A stretch of 64,000 bases of DNA from Alloalcanivorax balearicus MACL04 (GCF_025532145.1 NZ_ARXS01000003.1:124001-188000), one strand, 5' to 3'. Shown: positions 47,401-55,905, numbered from the stretch's first letter. Notes: generated by a model not told the origin, from the letters alone. Translations and numbers: made by a program.

Positions 47401-47892
47401 CCATTGCTGTCCTTCCAGATCCCGCAATTGCAGGTCGGTGGCGCCTTCCAGAATCAGCTCGTTCAGCGAGAAGGTATCGATGCGCACACCCAGGGGCAGG
47501 GCGATGCTTTCGGGCAGGGTGAACGGTGTGTCATCCGGTGGTTGATCCGCAGGGGAGGGCGGTATATGCACCCTTACCCGGTCGGCGTGCAGTTCGCCCA
47601 GATACAGCCAGCCGCGCAAGGCTTCCAGCGGCACCAGCGAGAGGCGCAGCTGGTGAAGGTCCACCACCAGCTCATCCTGGCGGTACTGCAAATGCGCCAC
47701 TTGCGCGCCGCTAAGCAAATTGCCTTGCCAGTCCTCAATGGTGAGTTCGCCGGGCAATACCGGTTTGACCCGTTCCAGTACCCACAGATTGCCGGCGCGG
47801 GAGGCAAGCAGCCCGTAGACGCCGGCGATCAACAGCAGTGGCAGCAGGATCACAAGCAGAAGAACGATTTTCAACCAGCGCCAGCGCTTCAC
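44425..47892 (-). CDS. tamB: TamB translocation/assembly protein
   Basis: Very large periplasm-spanning protein of 1155 aa. An N-terminal signal anchor (LKIVLLLVILLPLLLIAGVY) is followed by a long beta-rich AsmA/TamB-like taco fold that bridges inner and outer membranes for autotransporter insertion and, in newer work on the family, lipid transport. The C-terminal DUF490 region is clear (YGQNLAIDNGRLMFQGPPENPGLDI, quoted as NGRLMFQGPPENPGLDI, then SYLLTGRGLSNANQSDAA and the terminal DLIWEKEFR). Its start overlaps the tamA stop by 4 bp, a conserved coupling. There is a tail-to-tail overlap of 8 bp with the thioesterase gene. Confidence 0.93.
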   Translation of the reverse strand: MKRWRWLKIVLLLVILLPLLLIAGVYGLLASRAGNLWVLERVKPVLPGELTIEDWQGNLLSGAQVAHLQYRQDELVVDLHQLRLSLVPLEALRGWLYLGELHADRVRVHIPPSPADQPPDDTPFTLPESIALPLGVRIDTFSLNELILEGATDLQLRDLEGQQWAAWQRLNLPRIALTVADTRLDASLSGNLHAPFPAQGDLLWRRPAAGDDGAPQLGGRLIFRGDLDKLNLSHDLSAPLTLSTNGSLAWRDHTLNLDLIHEWPAQALPVDTPVPVQLGAGKLTTVGSLDALQIQGQADLEADGHPLKLNLDAIASTRSMALKQLHLEGAGQRLNATGSLSYEKGLAWDLNVNGDALDPALVAPDWPGNLTLRAQSKGHWRDDDWRVSVDPLSLTGTLQKKPVSLTGKASQPAGGDLSLTLNGRWGQDRITAEGKVGERLALTGTAAVADLSAWQGPARGALDLRWRLAGTLENPLLSGELGGQQLAWEDWHLPRLDARFNNLTPGNGQQSLTVTLGPVSQGAEQRLEQVTLAIQGTRSNHRVTIAAHQDAAELELALQAALSQDWRWHGRVEQWRLGEPRAGNWALDTPAPFSVSAARQQLETLCLQRQSGEGRLCLGGEHGDGGRFNAEARLARLPLTLLNPWLGDQLSLAGEVNLDSRFSGTLAAANGEWTLSADHTRLTVRDVGQDHVFDLDTARLDGTLQQGNLASQLALVVAGHGSLDAELNTRLSAAAPVDGRLRLDIPKLDDFAALIPQIGELNGAVRGELNLSGTQDAPRLSGQIDLTGGRASVPELGIAMEEVTFTAAGDAAGLRLDGRARFGEGTLTLDGEWRPEVSPLAVTLNIDGERLQVANRPDAKVWVSPALRLQGNGQDLTLDGTLTVPEAHLEPRELPESAVSVSADQVIIDAETEDSAPLPFAMSVDVVLGDKVSFEGFGLTATLGGDLRVSQKVDQPAQLNGNLTIKEGRYRAYGQNLAIDNGRLMFQGPPENPGLDILAIRKIPSESLVVGVRISGTLQQPKALIFSDPTLEESEAMSYLLTGRGLSNANQSDAAMVAQALAIYGLQGSGVTRKLSETLGLDEVTIGSDWGGAEDAALMLGKQISERLYLTYAVGIFDAISTVMLRYTLTRQLHLEAQSSSKNQALDLIWEKEFR

Positions 47893-49664
47893 AGATCCGG
47901 CCCCATGCTCAGGTGCAGCCGCCAGGTGTCGCCGCCGCTGAGGCCGCGGGCCAGATCCAGACGGATCGGTCCCAGCGGCGAGCGCCAGCGCACGCCGAAA
48001 CCGGCGCTGCGTTCCACGTCGTAGTCGTTGAAGTCATTGAAGGCGTTGCCGGCGTCGGAGAATACCGCCAGGCTCCACTGCCGGCTGATCGGGCGATCGT
48101 ATTCGACACTGGTCACCAGCAAGTGCCGACCACCGATGACCTCGTCATCATCATTGGTGGGCCCCAGGGATTCGTAGGCAAAGCCGCGCACGCTGGAGTC
48201 ACCGCCGGCGAAAAACCGTAATGAGGCAGGCAGGTTACGGACGTTGTCGATCTCGGTGTAACCGACCTCGGCACGGGTCAGCAGGCGGCCCTTGCCCAGC
48301 GGCACGACCAGTTTGGCCCAGCTGTCTGCCTGCACGAAGCTGGACGACGACGCCATCGATTCATGGGCGCCGCGCACCTTGACTCCCAGCCGCCAGCCCC
48401 AGCGCGGGTAGATCGGATCATCGGCATGAACGCGGCTGATCTGGATGCCGGGCATGATCAGCTCAATGTGATCGGCCTGGTCGGCCACGTCGAAGTTCTC
48501 TTGCAGATATTCCAGCGAAGTGGTGACCACCCACTTCGACGGCAGCTCACGAATGTAGTCGACCCCGGTACTGATCGTTTCACTTTCGCGGGTGTCGGTG
48601 ATTTCGTTCAGGTAGCGGGTGTGCAGATCCAGCCGTTCGGTATTGGGATCGCGCAAGGGAATCTGGTAGTTGACGCCGACCCCCTGACGCAGATCGGACA
48701 GTTCGGTTTCCGCCCGGGCACGATGACCGGCGCTGTTGATGCGCCGATTCTCGATCCCCAGCCGCAGCCGTGGCCCGGTATCGGTGCTGACCCCGACCCC
48801 GGTGAGCAGCGCCCAGCGGTTGCGCATGGTCAGATTGATACCGACATCGATGGTCTTGCTGTCGGCGTTGACCTTGCTGCGTTCCAACCGCGCGGCGCTG
48901 AAATAACTGGTGCCCATATAAGCCTGTTGGGTCGCCAGCAAGCGCTCGTTATTGAACGGCTCGCCACTGGCGAAACGCAGATAGGCGTTGACCAGGCGCG
49001 GGTCCAGAGGAACCTCGTTGATGGTGATCTCGCCCACGCTGTAGCGCGGGCCGCTGTCCACCACCATCACCACCCTGGCCCGATGCCGGGCGCGGTCCAC
49101 TTCCAGGCGATGGGTGGACAGACTGCCCTCGGCGTAGCCGCGATCGATCAGTAACTGTTGCAGCCGTCGTTTCAATGCTTCGTAGCGGTCGTGGCGCAAC
49201 GGATCGCCGGGGGACAGGCTGGCCTTGTCGATGGCGTTCTGAAAGGCGGGATCCTGTTGCGCCTCGCCATTGAAAGTGATCGACAGGGTTTCCACTTTGG
49301 TGCGGGGTCCGGGGGTGATGGTGAGCGTAACGCCGAAACAGGCGTCGCCGGTGGCGTCCTGCCATTGCGGCACGATGTCCGGCTGGTAATACCCCAGTGC
49401 CTGCATCGCCTCCTCTGACCGGTTGCGAACCTGGCGCAGAATCAGCGCCTTCTGGCCGGGACCCGGCTGGCAGGCGGCATCGTCCAGGCCAACCAGTACG
49501 CGCACGTTGTCGCGCACCTCATCATGCAGATCACCCTTGATGGTCAGCACCGGCTCGTTGTCCGCCGCCCGGGCCGGGGCGTTGACGGTAAAAGCCAGCA
49601 CCAGCGGCAGTCCGGAGAGCAGGGCGCGGAGCGCAAGGGGCCGGCGGCGGCGTTCGGTCCTCAT
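47889..49664 (-). CDS. tamA: TamA outer-membrane assembly factor
   Basis: Omp85-family barrel protein of 591 aa partnering with TamB. A signal peptide ends near APARA (residues about 30-35), then three POTRA domains (residues about 40-270, e.g. RRLQQLLIDRGYAEGSLSTH) and a 16-strand barrel with the Omp85 GGDSSVRGFAYESLGP signature and a final strand near LDLARGL ... HLSMGPDL. The start is at the ATG at 49664, giving MRTERRRR with a proper signal peptide; 20 extra codons upstream are non-coding by composition. It is first in the tamA-tamB operon, with 251 bp upstream to the response regulator stop. Confidence 0.93.
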   Translation of the reverse strand: MRTERRRRPLALRALLSGLPLVLAFTVNAPARAADNEPVLTIKGDLHDEVRDNVRVLVGLDDAACQPGPGQKALILRQVRNRSEEAMQALGYYQPDIVPQWQDATGDACFGVTLTITPGPRTKVETLSITFNGEAQQDPAFQNAIDKASLSPGDPLRHDRYEALKRRLQQLLIDRGYAEGSLSTHRLEVDRARHRARVVMVVDSGPRYSVGEITINEVPLDPRLVNAYLRFASGEPFNNERLLATQQAYMGTSYFSAARLERSKVNADSKTIDVGINLTMRNRWALLTGVGVSTDTGPRLRLGIENRRINSAGHRARAETELSDLRQGVGVNYQIPLRDPNTERLDLHTRYLNEITDTRESETISTGVDYIRELPSKWVVTTSLEYLQENFDVADQADHIELIMPGIQISRVHADDPIYPRWGWRLGVKVRGAHESMASSSSFVQADSWAKLVVPLGKGRLLTRAEVGYTEIDNVRNLPASLRFFAGGDSSVRGFAYESLGPTNDDDEVIGGRHLLVTSVEYDRPISRQWSLAVFSDAGNAFNDFNDYDVERSAGFGVRWRSPLGPIRLDLARGLSGGDTWRLHLSMGPDL

Positions 49665-49915
49665 AGCACAATGACAACTCGGCGGTCGGACAACGGGCAA
49701 CCGGTTTGGTCGTGGTTGGGGCAAGGCGTGCGCGTGACGGCATCCCGGTGGCGGAAAATTCTATCCCTGATCATGATGATGCTACTTCGGTTTCGCCCCT
49801 TGCTTGGCCTGGACGGTGGCACCAGACCCTGACTCTGGAAAGACTACTGGAGGAGTTTAGCGGAAAGCCAGTGGAAGCAGGATTGTTTCACATTTCAGGA
49901 GTTGGCTCGGACGTC

Positions 49916-50479
49916 TTAGTTCCTTTCTGGCCGTTCCCGTTCGAATTGCACCGGACTGGGACGTTTCTTCAGACGTCGCTGCAGGGTGCGCCGGTGGATG
50001 CCGAGCGCGGCGGCGGCATGGGAGATGTTGCCGCCGTGGGCGTCCAGTACCCGCTGGATATGCTCCCATTCCAGCCGTTGCAATGATGGCGGCGAGTCCG
50101 GCAGGGACTCCATTTGTGCCGGGTCGCGTCGCAGCGCATCGAGAATGTCACCGGCTCCGGCGGGCTTGGTCAGATAATTATGAGCGCCGCGGCGGGTGGC
50201 GGCGACGGCGGCGGCAATGCTGCCGTAGCCGGTCAGCACCAGAATCCGGCATTGGGGGAAATGCGTCAGTAACGGGGCAATCAGATCGAGCCCGTTGTCG
50301 ACGCCCAGGTTCTGATCCAGCACCGCCGCGTCCAGGGTGGGCAGGGAGGCCATGCACTGACGCGCCTGCTCGGCGTCGGCGGCCAGGGTCACGCTCAGGC
50401 CGTGGCGTTCCAGCGCCCGGCGGGTCTGTGTCGCCAGTAACTCGTCATCTTCCACCAGCAGCAGGGTTTCAAGCGCCAT
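49916..50479 (-). CDS. roxR: RegA/RoxR-type response regulator
   Basis: Response regulator of about 187 aa in the RegA/PrrA/ActR/RoxR family. The receiver domain has the acidic pocket VEDDE and phospho-acceptor Asp55 (VLDQNLG), Thr (LTGYGS) and Lys (TKPAG). A short linker is followed by a Fis-type helix-turn-helix, LEWEHIQRVLDAHGGNISHA then AAALGIHRRTLQRRL, which is diagnostic of the RegA group. Family members control respiration, redox and nitrogen or carbon genes. The ATG at 50479 overlaps the kinase gene end by 11 bp; a GTG at 50485 is also possible. It is co-translated with the kinase. Confidence 0.87.
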   Translation of the reverse strand: MALETLLLVEDDELLATQTRRALERHGLSVTLAADAEQARQCMASLPTLDAAVLDQNLGVDNGLDLIAPLLTHFPQCRILVLTGYGSIAAAVAATRRGAHNYLTKPAGAGDILDALRRDPAQMESLPDSPPSLQRLEWEHIQRVLDAHGGNISHAAAALGIHRRTLQRRLKKRPSPVQFERERPERN

Positions 50480-51662
50480 AACCACTCCAGCGAATTCGGG
50501 CCTGGGTCCATTGCCGGCTGAATTCCATCTCCAGCCGCGCGTCCAGGTTTTCCAGGGTACTCTCCACCAGCGCCAGGCCGATGCCCATCCCCTCGCGGCC
50601 GGGACGCTCCGGGTGATCCGGACCGTCGTCGCTGATCTGCAGGAGCCACCCCTCCGGCGCCGTGTTCAACTCGATCGCCAGCGTACCGGCTCCGGCATCG
50701 ATGGCGTTGTAGCCGAGATTGGCAAGCACCCGGAACCAATCGCTGGCCTGTTTGAGCACGGCGTGGTCGGGGCCCTGATGCCGGATCTCCAGGGTGGGTT
50801 GCAGATGTCTCAGGTGCAGGCGCAAACGGTCAATCAGAGCGGAGAACGCGATGTCCTCGGGGACGTCATGGTGATCGGCCCGGCGCAGCTTGCCGGCTAC
50901 CTGCCGGGCCAGTGCGTGGATTTGCTCCAGGTCGGCGCGGGTGGTGTCGGACAACCCGGGCTCTTGCAAGGCGTTATCGCTGATCATCACCAGGCTGCTC
51001 AATGGGGTGTTGAGTTCGTGGGCCTGGTGGGCCAGCGTCGCCGCCACCTGGTACATGCGCTCGCGGCGTCCGGCCAGTTCCATGGCCTTGTCCTGCTGAC
51101 GCTGCTGTTGCCGGGTCAATGCCTGGATCACCTGACCGAGGATGGAAAGCGTCACCGCCAGCGCGGCGAAGGCCACCGCCATGCCGATATTGTGCAGAGC
51201 GCTCAGCTCCCGGGTGAGAGCGTGCAGAGCGGTATGGGGGGCGGGCATGTGGTGCCACTGGCTCACCGTCATATAACCGGTCAGGGCGAGAATCAGCACC
51301 AGGCCATTGGTCATGGGGGCCAGGGTCATGCCGGCCATCAAGACCGGTACCAGCAGGTAAAAGGTCATCGGGTTGCTGGCGCCGCCGAACAGTTGCACCA
51401 CGGCGAGAAACAGCATCACGTCCATGGCCAGCTCCACCGCCAGCAGACGTTGCTGAGGGCGGGGATCCAGATTCAATGTCAGCAGGGTCAACAGATTGGG
51501 CAGCAGTAGCGCGCCCAGCCACAGCAGTGGCGTGAGTGACAGCGGCACCAGCGCTGAAAACTGGCGCAGCACCAGCAGCGCCAGGGCGAGGGCGATCACC
51601 AGCACCGCCCGCAGCCAGAGCATGCGGCGGCGCCAGACTACGTAGGGAGGCAATCCGGTCAT
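50469..51662 (-). CDS. roxS: RegB/RoxS-type redox sensor kinase
   Basis: Membrane sensor histidine kinase of 397 aa with six predicted helices in the first 180 residues. The second periplasmic-facing loop bears GGASNPM (residues 93-99), which corresponds to the conserved quinone-binding heptapeptide of RegB. The HisKA domain carries His215 (HELNTPLSSLV), the HATPase domain N box NLGYNAIDAG and G boxes DDGPDHP and GMGIGLALVE. Remarkably, the whole protein has no cysteine, so the redox-active Cys known in R. capsulatus RegB cannot operate here and quinone sensing should dominate. Upstream of and overlapping the regulator gene. Confidence 0.87.
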   Translation of the reverse strand: MTGLPPYVVWRRRMLWLRAVLVIALALALLVLRQFSALVPLSLTPLLWLGALLLPNLLTLLTLNLDPRPQQRLLAVELAMDVMLFLAVVQLFGGASNPMTFYLLVPVLMAGMTLAPMTNGLVLILALTGYMTVSQWHHMPAPHTALHALTRELSALHNIGMAVAFAALAVTLSILGQVIQALTRQQQRQQDKAMELAGRRERMYQVAATLAHQAHELNTPLSSLVMISDNALQEPGLSDTTRADLEQIHALARQVAGKLRRADHHDVPEDIAFSALIDRLRLHLRHLQPTLEIRHQGPDHAVLKQASDWFRVLANLGYNAIDAGAGTLAIELNTAPEGWLLQISDDGPDHPERPGREGMGIGLALVESTLENLDARLEMEFSRQWTQARIRWSGYGA

Positions 51663-51826
51663 GGTCGCGATTGTACCTGGGCCAGCGCGGACAAGGTGCG
51701 GCTTTTTGCCACCGCCATCCCTGGCGGTGGCCCTGCGGGCCGTCGTTGATACGACGTCGTGAATCGTTCCCGGCGATTCTTTTTGCCACCGCTATGAAAA
51801 GGGTGCCTCTTGCAGAGGAGGGGAGC

Positions 51827-51882
51827 CGGCGGGGAGCGTTCCAGGACACGGGTAAAGCACGGTCCTGGAACGCTCCCCGCCG
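51827..51882. repeat. Long hairpin element, copy D
   Basis: Perfect 21-bp arms 51827-51847 and 51862-51882 around a 14-nt loop ACGGGTAAAGCACG. The core GTTCCAGGAC is shared. Relative to copy B one arm position differs with a matching change in the other arm. The outer flanks differ from A-C on the right side, so this copy may be truncated. Confidence 0.85.
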
Positions 51883-51897
51883 ACTTAATCAATCCCG

Positions 51898-51998
51898 GCT
51901 ACGAAGCCGCTGTGGGAGCTTGCCTGCAAGCGAATTCTTTGGGCGCAGTGCAATTCGATTGCAGTGGCCCGCCGCCCGGACAAGCTCCCACGGCGGCC
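51898..51998. repeat. REP-like palindrome
   Basis: GCTACGAAGCCGCTGTGGGA and GACAAGCTCCCACGGCGGCC form imperfect arms around an inner GCAAGCGAATTC stretch. It directly follows hairpin copy D (15 bp apart). Confidence 0.65.
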
Positions 51999-52039
51999 TT
52001 GTGGCGACCTCTGGATTGATGTTTCCAAGGCCTGCCGTT

Positions 52040-52333
52040 TCAGCCGCCGGCCTGTTCCAGCACGGCGATGTAGTCGTCGTTCTTGCCGTGGCCGTGCATC
52101 ACCTCGATCAGTGTCCGGCCCTTGTCGTCCTGGGCGCGCAGGTCACGGCCCTGTTCGATGAAGAAGACCAGAAAACGCTCGAAATCCTCCACACGCAGGG
52201 CGCGATAGGCGCGAATCAGCACATGAAAATCGGCGTTCTCGCCTTCCTCGGGAGGCAGGTCCAGAAACAGTTTGATTTGTTCGTCGGTCATCGGTTCGCC
52301 GATGACTTTGCGTTTGTCCTTGCGTTCAGCCAT
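52040..52333 (-). CDS. PA4642-family small protein
   Basis: Conserved protein of 97 aa matching the PA4642 family of pseudomonads and relatives. It starts MAERKDKRKVIGEPMTDEQI and contains VEDFERFLVFFIEQGRDL and DKGRTLIEVMHGHGK, which resemble an ankyrin-like or helical-pair motif. It is cytoplasmic, acidic to neutral and has no signal peptide. The function is unknown. It is probably transcribed alone, since the HU gene upstream on the same strand is 156 bp away. Confidence 0.75.
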   Translation of the reverse strand: MAERKDKRKVIGEPMTDEQIKLFLDLPPEEGENADFHVLIRAYRALRVEDFERFLVFFIEQGRDLRAQDDKGRTLIEVMHGHGKNDDYIAVLEQAGG

Positions 52334-52489
52334 GTCGTGTCACCTTGGGCATGCCGGTACGGAGTTAAAACAGGCTCCGGGGGCGGGGGATTATAGGGGG
52401 TTGGGCGGCGACTCGCATCTGCTGCGCGGAACGGGAGGGAAAGGGGAGGGAAAGCCTGGCCGCGAGGAGCTCCCGGCCAGGCCAGCGGA

Positions 52490-52867
52490 TCAGCCCGCCA
52501 TATCCTTGAGCTTTTTCAACGGACGGATTTTTACCATGGTGCGGGCCGGTTTGGCCGCGAAGGTGGTTTCCTGACCGGTGAAAGGGTTGATGCCCTTGCG
52601 GGCCTTGGTCGCCGGTTTCTTCTGGGTGACGACTTTGATCAGACCCGGCAGCGTGAACTGGCCGGCGCCGCGCTTCTTCAGATGACCTTCCATGACCACG
52701 GCCAGCTCATCAAAGACGGCGTTGACGTCTTTTTTGGTGAGACCGGTGGTTTCACTGATCTGAGTAACGATTTGGGTTTTGGTCATCGGCTCGGCGATGG
52801 CTTTCACTGCTCGGGCCTTGGGAGTGGAGCTGGCGGTTTTCTTCACCGCTTTTTTCTTTGCAGCCAT
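52490..52867 (-). CDS. HU/IHF-family DNA-binding protein with basic N-terminal tail
   Basis: Histone-like protein of 125 aa. Residues about 28-120 form the HU core (MTKTQIVTQISETTGLTKKD then VNAVFDELAVVMEGH), with a DNA-binding arm region RKGINPFTGQETTFAAKPAR holding the conserved Pro turn. It is extended by a 27-residue Lys/Ala-rich tail (MAAKKKAVKKTASSTPKARA) reminiscent of histone H1-like tails. It is longer than the ordinary 90-aa HU, so it is a specialised nucleoid protein rather than HupA/B. The tail could add non-specific DNA affinity. Monocistronic by spacing. Confidence 0.85.
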   Translation of the reverse strand: MAAKKKAVKKTASSTPKARAVKAIAEPMTKTQIVTQISETTGLTKKDVNAVFDELAVVMEGHLKKRGAGQFTLPGLIKVVTQKKPATKARKGINPFTGQETTFAAKPARTMVKIRPLKKLKDMAG

Positions 52868-53266
52868 AGGATCGTTTACCCCTGTGTTTGATGACTTCCT
52901 GGAGAAGGTTGTTTAGTTGCTTCCCTGTCAGGGTACCCCTGGACTGCCTGACTCAGAGGCACGACTGAGCTGGTGCGCAGTCAGTTATATGCCAACGTTT
53001 CCCGACGTACAAGGCGTCCGGCACCTATTTTTTGCGGTGTTTGGCGCGCTTTGGCGGCTTTTTACAGATTCGCGGCAAGACCGGCACTGAAAATGGGCGG
53101 CATCGACGCGGGTGCCCGACCTTCCGGCAACCCTGCCCGATGGTCCCTCGCGCGCCGGATGGCATGGCCCGGCCGCCGCTGAATCGCTATACTAGGCCGC
53201 CTTTTTCGGGCCCTGCCGGTGATGGGCCGGGACCGGCCAAAACGAACTCAAGACTGGACTGTGGAC
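52868..53266. other. Divergent intergenic region, HU-like gene and aspS
   Basis: About 400 bp between the HU-like gene (minus) and aspS (plus). A possible aspS -10 hexamer TATACT lies at 53188-53193. I see no tRNA, no repeat family member and no supported small gene. Confidence 0.5.
53188..53193 (+). promoter_or_regulatory. Possible -10 element for aspS
   Basis: TATACT in GCTATACTAGG, about 75 bp before the aspS start. The -35 position (TGGCCC, 17 bp upstream) is poor. Confidence 0.35.
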
Positions 53267-55030
53267 ATGCGAAGCCATTATTGCGGTGATTTGCGGGCCT
53301 CCCATGATGGGGAGACGGTGGAACTGTGCGGCTGGGTACACCGCCGCCGCGATCACGGCGGGGTTATTTTCCTGGACGTGCGTGACCGCACTGGTCTGGT
53401 GCAGGTGGTGTTCGATCCCGATACGGTGGACGCCTTTGCCCTGGCCGACAAGGTTCGTGGCGAATACGTGCTGAAAATCACCGGCCGGGTGCGGCTGCGT
53501 GACGAGGCGGTGCGTAATGCGCGCATGGCCACCGGTGATATCGAAGTGCTGGGCAAGGCGCTGACCATTCTCAACGAAGCACAGACGCCGCCGTTCGAGC
53601 TGGACGAGTATTCCGCCGCCGGTGAGGAAGTGCGGTTGAAGTACCGCTATCTGGATTTGCGCCGGCCGGAAGCCCTGCAGCGCTTCCAGTTCCGTTCCCG
53701 GCTCACCCATGCGGTACGCGCCTTCCTGGAGCAGGAAGGTTTCATGGACGTGGAAACCCCGGTACTGACCCGGGCCACGCCGGAAGGGGCACGGGATTAT
53801 CTGGTGCCCAGCCGTACCCACGCCGGCAGCTTCTTCGCGCTGCCGCAATCTCCGCAGCTGTTCAAGCAGTTGCTGATGGTGGCCGGGTTCGACCGCTACT
53901 ATCAGATTGCCAAGTGCTTCCGCGACGAGGACCTGCGCGCTGACCGTCAGCCGGAATTCACCCAGATCGACCTGGAAGCCTCCTTTGTCGAGGAAGAGGA
54001 CATCATGGGCGTGGCCGAGCGCATGGCCCGTACTCTGTTCCGCGAGTTGCTGGATGTGGAACTGCCGGAGTTTCCGCGCATGACGTTCGCCGAGGCGATG
54101 AGCCGCTACGGTTCCGACAAGCCGGATCTGCGCGTGCCGATGGAACTGGTGGACATCGCCGATCTGATGGACGACGTGGAGTTCAAAGTGTTCGCCGGCC
54201 CGGCCAAGGATCCCAAAGGGCGGGTGGTGGCGCTGAAAGTGCCTGGCGGTGCCGATCTGTCCCGCAAGGAAATCGATGAGTACACCAAGTTCGTCGGCAT
54301 CTATGGCGCCAAGGGGCTGGCCTATGTGAAGGTCAACGACCTGGCCGCCGGCGCCGAAGGGCTGCAATCGCCGATTCTCAAGTTCCTCACCGAGAACGCT
54401 ATTAAAGGCATCCTGGAACGTACCGGGGCCGCCACCGGCGATCTGATCTTCTTCGGTGCCGACAAGGCCAAAGTCGTCAATGAAGCGATCGGTGCGTTGC
54501 GGGTCAAGGTCGGCCATGAGCGTGGTCTTGCCGAGGGCGACTGGAAGCCGTTGTGGGTGGTGGACTTCCCCATGTTCGAGGAAGAAGACGGCCGGTACTA
54601 TGCGCTGCACCATCCGTTCACCATGCCCAAGTGCGACCCCGAGGAACTGAAGAGCAACCCGGAAGGCGCGCTGTCGCGGGCCTACGATATGGTGCTTAAC
54701 GGCACCGAGCTGGGCGGCGGTTCCATCCGTATTCATCGCCCGGACATGCAGCAGACCGTGTTCGAGGCGCTGGGTATCGACGAACAGGAAGCGCGCGAGA
54801 AATTCGGCTTCCTGCTCGACGCACTGAAATACGGTGCACCGCCCCACGGCGGTCTGGCCTTCGGCCTGGACCGCATGGTGATGCTGATGACCGGCAGCGA
54901 CTCGATTCGTGAAGTGATTGCTTTCCCGAAAACCCAGACCGCGGCTTGCCTGATGACCAACGCGCCTTCGCCGGTGGACAATCAGCAGCTGCGTGAAGTG
55001 GGCATCAGCGTTCGCAAGGCGGACAGCTGA
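53267..55030 (+). CDS. aspS: Aspartyl-tRNA synthetase, probably non-discriminating
   Basis: Class II synthetase of 587 aa with an N-terminal OB-fold anticodon domain, catalytic core and bacterial GAD insertion. Motif 2 is [19 protein letters not shown] and motif 3 [24 protein letters not shown], quoted as [12 protein letters not shown] and [10 protein letters not shown]. The anticodon loop segment reads [13 protein letters not shown] with His30, where E. coli AspRS has Leu, as in the P. aeruginosa enzyme known to charge both tRNA-Asp and tRNA-Asn. This suggests that Asn-tRNA is made through GatCAB, which must lie elsewhere. The start is at the ATG at 53267 (MRSHYCGDL), 16 codons inside the longest frame. 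Confidence 0.95.
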   Translation: MRSHYCGDLRASHDGETVELCGWVHRRRDHGGVIFLDVRDRTGLVQVVFDPDTVDAFALADKVRGEYVLKITGRVRLRDEAVRNARMATGDIEVLGKALTILNEAQTPPFELDEYSAAGEEVRLKYRYLDLRRPEALQRFQFRSRLTHAVRAFLEQEGFMDVETPVLTRATPEGARDYLVPSRTHAGSFFALPQSPQLFKQLLMVAGFDRYYQIAKCFRDEDLRADRQPEFTQIDLEASFVEEEDIMGVAERMARTLFRELLDVELPEFPRMTFAEAMSRYGSDKPDLRVPMELVDIADLMDDVEFKVFAGPAKDPKGRVVALKVPGGADLSRKEIDEYTKFVGIYGAKGLAYVKVNDLAAGAEGLQSPILKFLTENAIKGILERTGAATGDLIFFGADKAKVVNEAIGALRVKVGHERGLAEGDWKPLWVVDFPMFEEEDGRYYALHHPFTMPKCDPEELKSNPEGALSRAYDMVLNGTELGGGSIRIHRPDMQQTVFEALGIDEQEAREKFGFLLDALKYGAPPHGGLAFGLDRMVMLMTGSDSIREVIAFPKTQTAACLMTNAPSPVDNQQLREVGISVRKADS

Positions 55031-55066
55031 GAGAACAACACAGGAATATAAGGAAAGGGGGCCTCA

Positions 55067-55798
55067 ATGGCAGGTCATAGTAAATGGGCCAATATCAAAC
55101 ACCGCAAGGCGGCCCAGGACGCCAAGCGCGGTAAGATCTTCACCAAGCTGATCCGCGAGATCACCGTGTCCGCCCGCATGGGCGGCGGCGAGATCAACGA
55201 TAACCCGCGTCTGCGGGCGGCGGTGGACAAGGCGCTGACCAACAATATGACCCGGGACACCATCGACCGGGCGATCAAACGTGGCGCCGGCGGTGACGAC
55301 AGCGCCAACATGGAAGAGATCACCTACGAAGGTTACGGCAAGGGTGGCGTGGCGGTGCTGGTGGAAACCATGACCGACAACGTCAATCGCACCGTGGCCG
55401 AAGTGCGTCATGCCTTCTCCAAGTTTGGTGGCAATCTTGGTACCAGCGGTTCGGTGGCGTTTCTGTTCACCAAGCGGGGCGAAATCTTCTTCGAGCCCGG
55501 CGTGGACGAAGAAAAGCTGATGGAATTGGCCCTGGAAGCCGGCGCCGAGGACGTGGAAGAAAACGACGACGGCAGCTTCCTGGTGGTGACCGCCCCGGAT
55601 CGCAGCTTCGGTGACGTGGTCGATGCGCTCAAGGCGGGCGGCTTGGAGCCGGCGGATGCCGAGGTCACCATGCATCCATCCACCAGCGCGGAGATGGACG
55701 CCGACACCGCCGAGACCGTGGGCAAGATGGTCGACCATCTGGAAGATCTGGACGACGTCCAGAACGTCTACACCAACGCCGAGTGGCCGGAGCAATAA
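55067..55798 (+). CDS. yebC: YebC/PmpR-family protein
   Basis: Protein of 243 aa of the YebC/TACO1 family, variously described as a transcriptional regulator and as a translation factor relieving polyproline stalling. The invariant N-terminus [32 protein letters not shown]-like segment ([20 protein letters not shown]) and [14 protein letters not shown] are present. It begins 36 bp after aspS, a common arrangement, and precedes the ruv genes. The polyproline-rich TolA of this same region is an example of a protein whose translation could benefit. An AGGAAAGGGGG run precedes the ATG. Confidence 0.95.
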   Translation: MAGHSKWANIKHRKAAQDAKRGKIFTKLIREITVSARMGGGEINDNPRLRAAVDKALTNNMTRDTIDRAIKRGAGGDDSANMEEITYEGYGKGGVAVLVETMTDNVNRTVAEVRHAFSKFGGNLGTSGSVAFLFTKRGEIFFEPGVDEEKLMELALEAGAEDVEENDDGSFLVVTAPDRSFGDVVDALKAGGLEPADAEVTMHPSTSAEMDADTAETVGKMVDHLEDLDDVQNVYTNAEWPEQ

Positions 55799-55804
55799 CG
55801 GACC

Positions 55805-55905
55805 GCTAACACGCTGGCACGCAACACGCTGGCACGCTATTCCAGCCCTTTGCGCTGTTTTGAGGTTTTCCAGCGTGTAAGCGTGTTGCGTGAAAGCGTG
55901 TTAGC
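55805..55905. repeat. ACACGCT-type repeat and imperfect inverted repeat
   Basis: The left arm (55805-55832) contains two direct copies of AACACGCTGGCACGC-like units. The right arm (55870-55905) is their complement with an 8-nt insertion and two mismatches, again containing AGCGTGTTGCGTG-type units. It lies between yebC and ruvC. Confidence 0.7.

Larger units (their letters stand above)
51663..52039. other. Intergenic region with hairpin and REP-like elements
   Basis: 377 bp upstream of the redox kinase gene (minus) and downstream of the PA4642-like gene (minus). It contains hairpin copy D and a REP-like palindrome, and a GATTCTTTTTGCC stretch near 51775. The kinase promoter should lie around 51680-51800, but I could not identify it. 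Confidence 0.55.
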
